NCBI RefSeq assembly: GCF_024648825.1
Contig: NZ_JANBBE010000001.1
Location: 620,001 to 684,000, forward strand
Reading direction: 5' to 3'
Length of the DNA stretch: 64,000 nt
Source: Lentzea californiensis
GTDB lineage: Bacteria; Actinomycetota; Actinomycetes; Mycobacteriales; Pseudonocardiaceae
Under the pieces are notes generated by a model. It saw only the letters and a list, made by a program, of their open reading frames with translations, did not search any database and had not been told where the DNA came from. Shown one piece after another: positions 7,755 through 15,122 of the stretch; position 1 is the first letter of the stretch, and every line of letters starts with the position of its first letter. The position numbers and the translations under genes are program-made.

Positions 7755-8198
7755 ATGGTTGACGTGGAGACCGCAAGAGGCCTGCGCAAAACGCTGCACG
7801 ACCGCGGTATGAGGATGACGCCGCAGCGTCAGCTCGTGCTGGACGCGGTCAGGTCGCTGGAACACGCGACACCCGAGCAGATCTGTCAGCGCGTCCAGGA
7901 GACGGCGCCGACGGTCAACATCACCACCATCTACCGCACGCTCGATCTCCTCGACCGGCTCGGACTGGTTCGGCACACGCACCTTGGCCACGGTGCGCCG
8001 AGCTACTCGGTCGAAGATCACCAGCACGTGCACCTCGTGTGCCACGTGTGCGGTTCGATCCAGGAAATCCCGTGTGAGCTTCTCGACCCGTTGGTCGGAA
8101 CATTGCGGGAGCGCGACGGGTTCGAACTTGATGCAAGCCATCTCGCGCTGTCCGGCACGTGCCGCGACTGTTTGAAGCAGGAGCAGGAGATCGAGTGA
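7755..8198 (+). CDS. Fur-family transcriptional regulator
   Basis: 147 residues from the ATG at 7755. The winged-helix part (about 1-80) contains RMTPQRQLVLDAV and NITTIYRTLDLLDRLGLV, the DNA-reading region of Fur proteins. The C-terminal dimerisation domain has the metal-rich stretch HQHVHLVCHVCG and a second cysteine pair CRDC, which together make the structural zinc site. Whether it senses iron, zinc or peroxide cannot be decided from sequence alone. Its stop codon overlaps the ygfZ start (GTGA), so it may regulate its own operon and the pabC gene 27 bases away. Confidence 0.9.
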   Translation: MVDVETARGLRKTLHDRGMRMTPQRQLVLDAVRSLEHATPEQICQRVQETAPTVNITTIYRTLDLLDRLGLVRHTHLGHGAPSYSVEDHQHVHLVCHVCGSIQEIPCELLDPLVGTLRERDGFELDASHLALSGTCRDCLKQEQEIE

Positions 8199-9256
8199 CC
8201 CTCCCAGGAGCCGTCCCGCCGCCCGACGATTCCACGGATGCCGGCGTCGCCTGGCACTACGGCGACCCGTTCGCCGAACAGCGCTCCGCCGCCCGTTCGG
8301 TGGTCGTGGTCGACCGCTCGAACCGCGGTGTCATCGCGATCCCCGGCGAGGACAGGCTCAAGTGGCTGCACCAGCTCACGAGCCAGCACTTCGAGCAGCT
8401 CGGTGAGGGCGTGGCGACCGAGGCGCTGATCCTCGACGCCCAGGGCCGCCTGGAGCACCACATGGTCGTCGCGAACGTCGGCGGCACGGTGTTCCTCGAC
8501 GTCGAGAAGGTCGACGACCTGCTCGCGTACCTGAAGAAGATGGTCTTCTGGTCCAAGGTGGAGCCGCGCGACGCCACGGCGGAGTTCGCGCTGCTGACGA
8601 TCACCGGGCCGGACACGCCCGCGCTGCTGGAGAAGCTCGGCATCCCGATGCCGGCGAACGTCGACGCGCTCGGCGAGGGCTTCGTGCGCAGGGCGTCGTG
8701 GCCGGGCCGGGACGCGGTCGACCTGCTGGTCCCGCGCGCCGAGCTCGGTGACTGGTGGCAGCGGATCACCGACGCGGGCGCACGTCCGGCGGGCAGCTAC
8801 GCGTTCGAGGCGCTGCGGGTCGAGTCGCTGCGCGCACGGCAGGGCATCGACACCGACGAGCGCACGATCCCGCACGAGGTCGGCCTGATCGACCCGGCCG
8901 TGCACCTGAACAAGGGCTGCTACCGGGGCCAGGAGACGGTCGCGAAGGTCCACAACGTGGGACGCCCGCCCAGGCGGATGCTCCTACTCCACCTGGATGG
9001 TTCTGCCGACGCCCAGCCGGAGACCGGTGACCCGGTGACGCTGGACGGGCGCGTGGTCGGCCGGGTGGGCACCGTGGCCCAGCACCACGAACTCGGCGCC
9101 GTCGCGTTGGCGCTGGTCAAGCGATCCGTACCGATCGAGGCCGAACTCATCGCGGGCGCTCCCGAACGGGAGGTTCCGGCACGGATCGACCCCGACTCGG
9201 TGCCTGCTGACACGCCCGGTCTGGGCCGGGAAGCTGTTCGCAACTTGAGGGGATGA
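8195..9256 (+). CDS. ygfZ: Folate-binding protein YgfZ (GcvT-like, Fe-S cluster maintenance)
   Basis: 353 residues from the GTG overlapping the fur stop codon. The GcvT-like fold spans about 30-340; the diagnostic motif KGCYRGQETVAKVHNVGRPP, including the conserved cysteine, is present at about residue 239. YgfZ proteins use tetrahydrofolate to help repair or assemble certain 4Fe-4S clusters. The coupling to a Fur-family gene suggests that metal status controls it, which is inference. Mycobacterial Rv0811c is the syntenic counterpart as I recall it. Confidence 0.9.
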   Translation: MTLPGAVPPPDDSTDAGVAWHYGDPFAEQRSAARSVVVVDRSNRGVIAIPGEDRLKWLHQLTSQHFEQLGEGVATEALILDAQGRLEHHMVVANVGGTVFLDVEKVDDLLAYLKKMVFWSKVEPRDATAEFALLTITGPDTPALLEKLGIPMPANVDALGEGFVRRASWPGRDAVDLLVPRAELGDWWQRITDAGARPAGSYAFEALRVESLRARQGIDTDERTIPHEVGLIDPAVHLNKGCYRGQETVAKVHNVGRPPRRMLLLHLDGSADAQPETGDPVTLDGRVVGRVGTVAQHHELGAVALALVKRSVPIEAELIAGAPEREVPARIDPDSVPADTPGLGREAVRNLRG

Positions 9257-9275
9257 GCCCCTAAAGTCCCGGTAC

Positions 9276-10100
9276 ATGTCACTGGGCACGTTGATCACTG
9301 TCGCTCCCACCGGAGCGGAGCACGCGAAAGCCGACGTCCCGCAGCTTCCGGTGACCCTGGAAGAGCTGGTCAAGACGGCGCAGAGCTGCGAGCAGGTCGG
9401 CGCGGCGATGATCCACGTCCACATCCGTGGCGAGGACGCGAAGCCGTCGCTGGACCTCGGCCGGTTGAAGGCCACCGTTGAGGCGTTGCGCTCCGAGACG
9501 AGCCTCGTCGTGCAGCTCTCGACGGGCGGGTCGGTGCACGACCCGGAGTCGGACCGGCTGCGCGTGCTCGAGGCGATGCCAGACTCGGCGTCCTGCACGA
9601 TGGGCACGGTCAACTTCGGTGACGACGTGTTCATGAACCGCTGGGAGTTCATCGTCTCCCTCCACAAGGGCATGCAGGAGCGCTCGATCGTCCCGGAGTA
9701 CGAGATCTTCGACATCGGGCAGCTCGCGTCGCTGAAGCGCCTGCTGGACCAGCACGGTCTGCCCGCGGGCGGTCACGTGCACGTCGACTTCGTGATGGGC
9801 GTGCCCGGCGGGATGCCCGGTGACGCCGCGACGCTGGTCGCCGCAGTGAACGCTCTGCCGGACGGGGCAACGTTCTCCGCCACCGGCATCGGCCGGACGA
9901 CCCTTCCCGTGATGTTCACCGCTTTGGGTGCGGGTGGGCACCTCCGAGTGGGTATGGAAGACACGATCAGCTACTCGCGGGGGGTGCCGGTGCGGGACAA
10001 CGCACAGCTCGTGGCACGTGCCGCAGGTCTCTCCAAGATCGCCCAGCGGCCCGCTTTGACCCCGGACGAGGCGAGAAAACTGCTGGGCGTGCACATTTGA
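9276..10100 (+). CDS. BKACE-family beta-keto acid cleavage enzyme (DUF849)
   Basis: 274 residues, a complete TIM barrel of the 3-keto-5-aminohexanoate cleavage (Kce) family. MIHVHIRG supplies the two zinc-binding histidines after strand 2; GGHVHVDFVMGVPGG and LRVGMEDTI follow, the latter with the conserved glutamate zinc ligand. BKACE enzymes condense a beta-keto acid with acetyl-CoA and cleave it into acetoacetate and a new acyl-CoA; the substrate cannot be predicted from sequence. A TAAAGT -10-like element (9262-9267) ends 8 bases before the ATG and no clear ribosome binding site is seen, so it may be leaderless. Confidence 0.88.
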   Translation: MSLGTLITVAPTGAEHAKADVPQLPVTLEELVKTAQSCEQVGAAMIHVHIRGEDAKPSLDLGRLKATVEALRSETSLVVQLSTGGSVHDPESDRLRVLEAMPDSASCTMGTVNFGDDVFMNRWEFIVSLHKGMQERSIVPEYEIFDIGQLASLKRLLDQHGLPAGGHVHVDFVMGVPGGMPGDAATLVAAVNALPDGATFSATGIGRTTLPVMFTALGAGGHLRVGMEDTISYSRGVPVRDNAQLVARAAGLSKIAQRPALTPDEARKLLGVHI

Positions 10101-10160
10101 GACAAGTTTGGTGCATGGGATGTGTTGGCGGGTAGGGAGGATCTACCGCAGGATGGACAC

Positions 10161-10730
10161 GTGATCGAGGTGCGTCCTGGCGGGCGCCGCCGAATCGACA
10201 GGGTGCTCGCCCCCGACTACACGGAGGGCGTCGAGCAGCGCCCGCTCGTCGAGGTGCGCGAACTCCGCGACGAAGCTGCGCAGGAAGAGACAGATCTGTC
10301 CTACCTGCGGCGGTTGTTGCACGCGCGGATCGACATCGTGCGTGCGGAACAAGAGCGCCGCAGCTCGGGCGGCTCAGCTGTGGTCGACCAGCTGGCCACC
10401 ATCCTCTCCACGAACGCCGTGGGACCCGCGACCGGTCTCGGCCGGTACCAGACCCATGAGCCGTCACGTGCTGATGCGCACCACCGGCACGTCGAAGCGC
10501 TCATCTCCGACGTGGACCTGTCCGACGTGAGCTCGTTGACCGACGATCGCCTCGGCGACGTGTTGGAGACGCTCATCTCGGAAGAGGCGTCCGTGTCGGT
10601 GCGGCGGCGCGAGGTACAGGTGGTCGTGGACCGGCTCAACGCCGAGATCGCCGCGCGCTACCAGCGCGGGAGTGCTTCGGTGGACGAGCTGCTGGCCGCC
10701 GAGCGCGGGCACCACCGTCCCAAGAGATAA
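10161..10730 (+). CDS. rsiG: RsiG-like c-di-GMP-binding anti-sigma protein
   Basis: 189 residues from a GTG with an AGGA binding site 7 bases upstream. Two long helices each carry the RsiG signature E(X)3S(X)2R(X)3Q(X)3D. The C-terminal copy is perfect (E142, S146, R149, Q153, D157). The N-terminal copy (E43, S47, R50, H54, D58) has His instead of Gln. In Streptomyces venezuelae, RsiG uses these motifs to bind a c-di-GMP dimer and then sequesters the sporulation sigma factor WhiG. The linker (about 65-125) is polar. WhiG is not in the window. A PAS-GGDEF-EAL gene lies at 53.9-56.1 kb. Confidence 0.82.
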   Translation: MIEVRPGGRRRIDRVLAPDYTEGVEQRPLVEVRELRDEAAQEETDLSYLRRLLHARIDIVRAEQERRSSGGSAVVDQLATILSTNAVGPATGLGRYQTHEPSRADAHHRHVEALISDVDLSDVSSLTDDRLGDVLETLISEEASVSVRRREVQVVVDRLNAEIAARYQRGSASVDELLAAERGHHRPKR

Positions 10731-10761
10731 GACGAGCTTTCCACTTCCTGAGCAGCCGACC

Positions 10762-10767
10762 TAGCGT
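10762..10767 (+). promoter_or_regulatory. -10 element of a leaderless promoter for the MFS gene
   Basis: TAGCGT fits TANNNT and ends 6 bases before the ATG at 10774. No ribosome binding site is visible. A weak -35-like TTTCCA lies at 10738-10743. Confidence 0.4.
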
Positions 10768-10773
10768 GCCCCC

Positions 10774-11955
10774 ATGGGGTATCGCTGGGTCGTGCTGTCC
10801 GTCGGGGCGTTGGCGCAGGGCACGAACGCGGCCGTCTTCCTCGGCCTGCCCGCGATCAGCCCGCAGCTCCAGCAGCACTTCTCCCTCACGTTGCCCCAGG
10901 TCGGGCTGCTTCTCGGTGCGGTCAACCTCGGCACGATGATCGCTCTCGTGCCGTGGGGAGTCGTCGCGGACCGACGCGGCGAACGGCTCGTGATGACCAT
11001 CGGCGGCGTGGGCGCCGCATGCTGCCTTCTCGCCGTGGCGTTGGGCAACGCCTGGATCGCCGGTCTCGCGTTGCTCGGCACCGGACTGTTCGGGGCCAGC
11101 GTCAACGCGGCCAGCGGCCGTGCGGTGATGTCGTGGTTCAGCCGGGAGTCGCGCGGCCTCGCCATGGGCGTCCGGCAGACGGCGACCCCGCTCGGCGCCG
11201 CGCTCACCGCGGCCGTCCTGCCCGGGATCGCGATCTCGGCCGGGATCCCCACGGCGTTCGTCGCGCTCGCCGGCGTGACGGCGTTCGTGGCACTGGCGGT
11301 GGCCCTGCTGGTCCGGGAACCGCCCGGCGCGATCCGGGCCGGCACGGACCACGGGCTGGTGCTCAAGGACCCCCGGTTGCTGCGGCTGTCTCTCGCCAGC
11401 GGGCTGCTGGTGGTGCCCCAGTTCACCACCACGGCCCTGCTGGTGCCTCTCCTGCACGGACACCGCGGCATGAGCGTGACGGCGGCAGCGGCCGTCTTCG
11501 CCGTGGCGCAGCTGCTCGGCGGGGCCGGACGACTGGCGGTCGGCGTGTGGTCGGACCGCGCCCGCAGCCGGGTCGGGCCCCTGAAGATCGTTTCTGTGCT
11601 CACCGCAGGCGGATTCGTACTGGTCGCGGCACTGGACCAGGCGCCACTGCCGCTGCTGATCGGCGTCCTCGTCCCGACCAGCCTCTTCGCGCTGTGCTGG
11701 AACGGGCTGGCGGTCACCGAGGCCGGCGAGCTCGCGCCGGAGGGCCGCAGCGCCACCGCCATCGCCATGCAGAACTCGGCGAACTACCTGAGCGCGGCGC
11801 TGACCCCGTTCGTCGCGAGCTTCGTCGCGGTGCACGTGGCGTGGCCCGCGGCGATGGTGCTGGCAGCGGTGGCCGCCGTGGCCGCGCGGATCCTGCTTCA
11901 GCCGTGGCGTTCCCTGCGGGCCAGTTCACCCCAGAACTCGCGCAGCGTCTCGTAG
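10774..11955 (+). CDS. Major facilitator superfamily (MFS) transporter
   Basis: 393 residues, about 12 membrane helices in two halves separated by a short cytoplasmic loop around residue 190-200. The loop between helices 2 and 3 has the MFS motif GVVADRRGERL. The protein resembles NarK/CynX-type MFS carriers or drug exporters, and the substrate cannot be predicted. Its last 58 bases overlap the convergent hypothetical gene, so both stop codons lie inside the other gene. Confidence 0.85.
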   Translation: MGYRWVVLSVGALAQGTNAAVFLGLPAISPQLQQHFSLTLPQVGLLLGAVNLGTMIALVPWGVVADRRGERLVMTIGGVGAACCLLAVALGNAWIAGLALLGTGLFGASVNAASGRAVMSWFSRESRGLAMGVRQTATPLGAALTAAVLPGIAISAGIPTAFVALAGVTAFVALAVALLVREPPGAIRAGTDHGLVLKDPRLLRLSLASGLLVVPQFTTTALLVPLLHGHRGMSVTAAAAVFAVAQLLGGAGRLAVGVWSDRARSRVGPLKIVSVLTAGGFVLVAALDQAPLPLLIGVLVPTSLFALCWNGLAVTEAGELAPEGRSATAIAMQNSANYLSAALTPFVASFVAVHVAWPAAMVLAAVAAVAARILLQPWRSLRASSPQNSRSVS

Positions 11956-12758
11956 CGCAGCGCAACCTCTTCGGCGTCGTCCGCTTCGAGGGCGTCGATG
12001 ATGGCGTTGACGTCGGCCGCCGAGGTGTCTTCCAGGAGGTCCTTGTCCTCCAGCAGCTGCACCAGGCCGCCGTAGTCGAGCTCCACGGCCGAGTGCGGGT
12101 GGAAGTGCTCGAGCCAGCGGCCCGTGTCGGCGAGGACCTTGGCCGGCCCTTCGTCGCCCAGCGAACGCTTCACGACCTTGAGGGCCCGCGCGATCCGCCG
12201 CCGGGCGTCGGCCATGGCCACGCGCCACGACACCTGGCGCTCCGGGTCGTCCTGGGCGCTGGCCAGCACCACGCGGCGCTGGGCGGGGTCGACGAGGGCG
12301 AACCACGGCAGCGGAATCGTCCAGGTCGTGGAGATCACGTGGACCGCACCCGCGGAGAGTTCGGCCATCACGGCGGACGCGCGCGACCGGACCGTTTCCG
12401 ACGAGAGGCTGAGGGCCTCGTCCTGCAGGATCCGCGGCGCGGAGGCCAGGAAGCCCACGAGGGCGGCGGCGGAGCGGGCCCTGAGGTCGAGCGGGCAGAC
12501 GAGCGGCCCGGGACCGACACGGGCGGCTTCAGAGGTCGGAACCTCGGCCGGACTGATCGTCATCACGTCGGACGACTCGCCCGGGAGGAGCTTTTGTCCC
12601 AACTGTGATCGCAACCACAGCTCTCTTTCCCGGTCTCCTACCTCCGACCGGGGGACAGGGCCCGCTTCCAGGGCTTTTTCGACCTTGGAAGCTAGCTTTG
12701 CGTCCAACACCGATAACGGTTCGTACACCCGTAGGTAGGCGACGAACGGTCTTGGCAC
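11898..12758 (-). CDS. Conserved actinobacterial protein of unknown function
   Basis: 286 residues, soluble, no signal peptide or membrane helix. I recognise no characterised domain. It has a distinctive N-terminus (PRPFVAYLRVYEPLS), a Trp/Pro-rich core TTWTIPLPWFALVDPAQRRV, then an alpha-helical basic stretch (VAMADARRRIARALKVVKRSL), and an acidic helix-rich C-terminus. The GTG start is preceded by an AAGGA site. It diverges from DUF3073 and runs into the MFS gene with a 58-base convergent overlap. The whole reads as a conserved housekeeping-type hypothetical; its function is unknown. Confidence 0.8.
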   Translation of the reverse strand: MPRPFVAYLRVYEPLSVLDAKLASKVEKALEAGPVPRSEVGDRERELWLRSQLGQKLLPGESSDVMTISPAEVPTSEAARVGPGPLVCPLDLRARSAAALVGFLASAPRILQDEALSLSSETVRSRASAVMAELSAGAVHVISTTWTIPLPWFALVDPAQRRVVLASAQDDPERQVSWRVAMADARRRIARALKVVKRSLGDEGPAKVLADTGRWLEHFHPHSAVELDYGGLVQLLEDKDLLEDTSAADVNAIIDALEADDAEEVALRYETLREFWGELARRERHG

Positions 12759-12931
12759 GTGTGCATCCTTCCACGCGAGGGGGGCCGCGAGATTTGGCGG
12801 TACGTGTCACGCCTACCGCGTCGCGAGGAACCCCATCGGCACGGTACGGTAGTTACCAGGAATCAGTTGTCGAGACGAGTGGGGCCGCCGTTCCCCCGGC
12901 CGCCCCCGTCCCTGTGCGAGGGGGTCGAGCC

Positions 12932-13120
12932 ATGGGGCGCGGCCGAGCTAAGGCCAAGCAGACGAAGGTCGCCAGGGAGCTCAAATACAGCTCTCATGAG
13001 ACCGACTTCGCTGCGTTGCAGCGCGAGCTGTCGACTGATGAAAGGTCGGCGAACGGGAGTAGTGGTGGCGATGAGCCACACGACGACCCGTACGACGACT
13101 ACGACGATTACCGTCGCTGA
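12932..13120 (+). CDS. DUF3073 family protein
   Basis: 62 residues. The N-terminus MGRGRAKAKQTKVARELKY is the DUF3073 hallmark: strongly basic, then a middle helix, and an acidic Asp/Tyr-rich tail (DDPYDDYDDY). A strong GAGGGGG site (12918-12924) precedes the ATG. It is widespread in actinobacteria next to purM (Rv0810c in M. tuberculosis). The charge split suggests nucleic-acid or ribosome binding, but no function is established. The preceding gap 12759-12931 must hold divergent promoters; I could not place them confidently. Confidence 0.9.
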   Translation: MGRGRAKAKQTKVARELKYSSHETDFAALQRELSTDERSANGSSGGDEPHDDPYDDYDDYRR

Positions 13121-13124
13121 ATTC

Positions 13125-13189
13125 AGCCTTCGGAGTTCAAGGGTTGGGCGTCCGGTTCACCGGCGCCCAGCCCTTGAACTCTGAGGGCT
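13125..13189 (+). terminator. Long-stem terminator after the DUF3073 gene
   Basis: A 26-bp stem (13125-13150 with 13164-13189) and a 13-base loop that can itself form CCGG/CCGG. All non-Watson-Crick positions are G-U wobbles when the plus strand is transcribed but would be A-C mismatches in minus-strand RNA. The hairpin therefore appears built for the DUF3073 transcript rather than for the convergent oxidoreductase. Confidence 0.75.
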
Positions 13190-13192
13190 CTT

Positions 13193-14188
13193 TCAGAACG
13201 CCCTGGCGTACTGCTTCGGCGCGTGGATCTCCACACCCAGCTGCTGTGCCGCGTGCAGTGGCCAGTACGGGTCGCGGAGCAGTTCGCGCGCGAGCAGGAC
13301 CAGGTCGGCGGAACCGTCAGTCAAGATCTGTTCGGCCTGGGTCGCCTCGGTGATCAGGCCGACCGCACCCGTGGGCACGTCTGCCTTGCGTCGTACGGCT
13401 TCGGCCAGCGGCACCTGGTAGCCGGGCCCGATCGGGATTTCCGCCTGCGCGGTGTTGCCACCGCTGGACACGTCGATCAGGTCCGCACCCGCGGCCTTGA
13501 GCGCCTGTGCCAGCACAACGCTGTCGTCGGCAGTCCAGCCGTTGTCGACCCAGTCGGTGCCGCTGATCCTCACGATCACGGGCACCTCCGGGCCGACCGC
13601 CGCCCTCACGGCGGCGGTGACCTCGACGGGCAGGGCGATGCGCTCCTCGATGCTGCCCTCGTTCGTGAGCGGCGAGTAGAACTCGTGCAGCAGGTAGCCG
13701 TGGGCCGCGTGGACCTCCAGGACCTCGAACCCGGCCTCGATCGCCCGCAGCGCGCCGTCGACGAACGCCTTCACGACCTGCGTGGTGTTCGTCAGCTTCT
13801 CCGGCTGGTTGCCGCCGGGGAACGGCTCGGTCGTGGGCGCCACCGGCACCCAGTCACCGATCGCCTTGCGCCCGGCGTGCGCGAGCTGGATCGCGGGCAC
13901 CGAACCGTGCTCCTTGATGAACCTCGTGATCGGCTTCCAGGCCTCGACCTGCTCGTCGTTCCAGATGCCGGTGTCCTGCGGCGAGATCCGGCCGCGCGGC
14001 TCGACCGCCGTCGCCTCGGCCATAACGAGGCCGGCGCCTCCGACGGCGCGGGAGCCCAGGTGGACGAGGTGCCACTCGGTCGGCACGCCGTCCTCCTTCG
14101 TCACCGAGTACTGGCACATCGGGCTGACCGCGATGCGGTTGGGCAACGTGACCGAGCGCAGGGTCAGCGGGGAGAACAACAGGCTCAC
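13193..14188 (-). CDS. NADH:flavin oxidoreductase (old yellow enzyme, YqjM class)
   Basis: 331 residues, an FMN TIM barrel. It begins LFSPLTLRSVTLPNRI; the YqjM-class cysteine is in SPMCQYS (Cys25), and the substrate-binding histidine is in IQLAHAGRKA. HAAHGYLLHEFYSPLTN and the C-terminal LVLLARELLRDPYWPL are further OYE motifs. Such enzymes reduce activated C=C bonds using NAD(P)H; the natural substrate is unknown. Its upstream region carries two palindromes that may bind a repressor. Confidence 0.92.
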   Translation of the reverse strand: MSLLFSPLTLRSVTLPNRIAVSPMCQYSVTKEDGVPTEWHLVHLGSRAVGGAGLVMAEATAVEPRGRISPQDTGIWNDEQVEAWKPITRFIKEHGSVPAIQLAHAGRKAIGDWVPVAPTTEPFPGGNQPEKLTNTTQVVKAFVDGALRAIEAGFEVLEVHAAHGYLLHEFYSPLTNEGSIEERIALPVEVTAAVRAAVGPEVPVIVRISGTDWVDNGWTADDSVVLAQALKAAGADLIDVSSGGNTAQAEIPIGPGYQVPLAEAVRRKADVPTGAVGLITEATQAEQILTDGSADLVLLARELLRDPYWPLHAAQQLGVEIHAPKQYARAF

Positions 14189-14200
14189 GAAAAGCTCCCT

Positions 14201-14228
14201 CGAACGTTCGTTGGGCTACGAACCGTTC
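14201..14228 (-). promoter_or_regulatory. Candidate doubled operator upstream of the OYE gene
   Basis: CGAACGTTCG (14201-14210) is a perfect palindrome and GAACCGTTC (14220-14228) is a second GAAC/GTTC palindrome with one central base. They lie about 18-19 bp apart, immediately upstream of the oxidoreductase start. Similar paired palindromes serve TetR- or MarR-type repressors. No regulator gene is adjacent. Confidence 0.35.
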
Positions 14229-14270
14229 AAGGGTCGGGTGTCGGCGTGTTGTTCCCGTATGTGAGGCATC

Positions 14271-15071
14271 TCAGTCACTGAACAGCGACGCAGAGACACG
14301 AGCGGGGGTGAAGTCCGGGGGCCACAGCGTCCCGCGGTTGACGCGGGCCCCGGTCAGGACCGCCTTGTCCAGGTTGACGGCCCGCATGTCGGCGCCGCGC
14401 AGGTCCGCGTCCGTGAGGTCGGCGGCGCGGAGGTCGGCGCCTTCGAGACAGGCGACCCGCAGCGAGGCCTTGCGCAGGGAGGCTCCCCGCAGGTCCGCGT
14501 CGCGGAGGTCCGCGGCGTCGAGGACGCCCTCGTCCAGACGGGTTCCGAGCAGCCGTGCACCGGCGAGGTTGGCCCGGCGGAACACCGCTCCCGCCAGTTG
14601 CAGCTTTCCCAGGTCGGCGCCGCGCAGGTCGACGTGCGACAGGTCGATCGACGCGCCAGGCCTGCGCGTGAGCATCGCCACAGCCGTCTCGACGTCCGGC
14701 GCCGGACTTCCGGCAACGCCCGGCGACTGCTCCGCGGCCGTCCACGGAGATCGTTCCCGCAGGAAGTCCCCGATGGTGTCGTCCACGAGCAGCCGGCTCC
14801 TCACCGAGTCCTTCGCGATCTCGTCCAGCGAGTGGAGCCCGCCGAGCCTGACCTCGGCCTGGTCACTGCCGAGGTCCTCGACGGCGCGGCGGTACCGGTC
14901 GATGACCTGGCCGTCCCTGACCTGGTGCCAGCCCAGCGCACCACCCACGACGACCAGGACCGCGCCCAACAGCAGCAGCGGCGTCGATCGCGGAGCGGTC
15001 TGCGGCACCAGCAGGACGACACCGAGCACGAACGAGGTGACCGCCCCGAGCCTGAACATCCGCTTGCTCAC
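14271..15071 (-). CDS. Membrane-anchored pentapeptide-repeat protein
   Basis: 266 residues. Two hydrophobic helices at the N-terminus (about 7-27 and 31-47) are followed by RYRRAVEDLGSDQAEVRLGG, a short helical module (about 59-105), then roughly 20 pentapeptide units of the A(D/N)LxG type (about 145-245) that should form a right-handed quadrilateral beta-helix. The helical module is shared with the two tandem proteins at 57.0-58.9 kb (RFARAVELLG-VRVGAMHAL). Pentapeptide proteins may mimic DNA or scaffold partners; no function can be assigned here. It ends near the OYE promoter region. Confidence 0.82.
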   Translation of the reverse strand: MSKRMFRLGAVTSFVLGVVLLVPQTAPRSTPLLLLGAVLVVVGGALGWHQVRDGQVIDRYRRAVEDLGSDQAEVRLGGLHSLDEIAKDSVRSRLLVDDTIGDFLRERSPWTAAEQSPGVAGSPAPDVETAVAMLTRRPGASIDLSHVDLRGADLGKLQLAGAVFRRANLAGARLLGTRLDEGVLDAADLRDADLRGASLRKASLRVACLEGADLRAADLTDADLRGADMRAVNLDKAVLTGARVNRGTLWPPDFTPARVSASLFSD

Positions 15072-15122
15072 GGAGAGTCATCCTCGCGACGACCACCGCC
15101 CGGCGGTATCCGCTGTTGGAGT

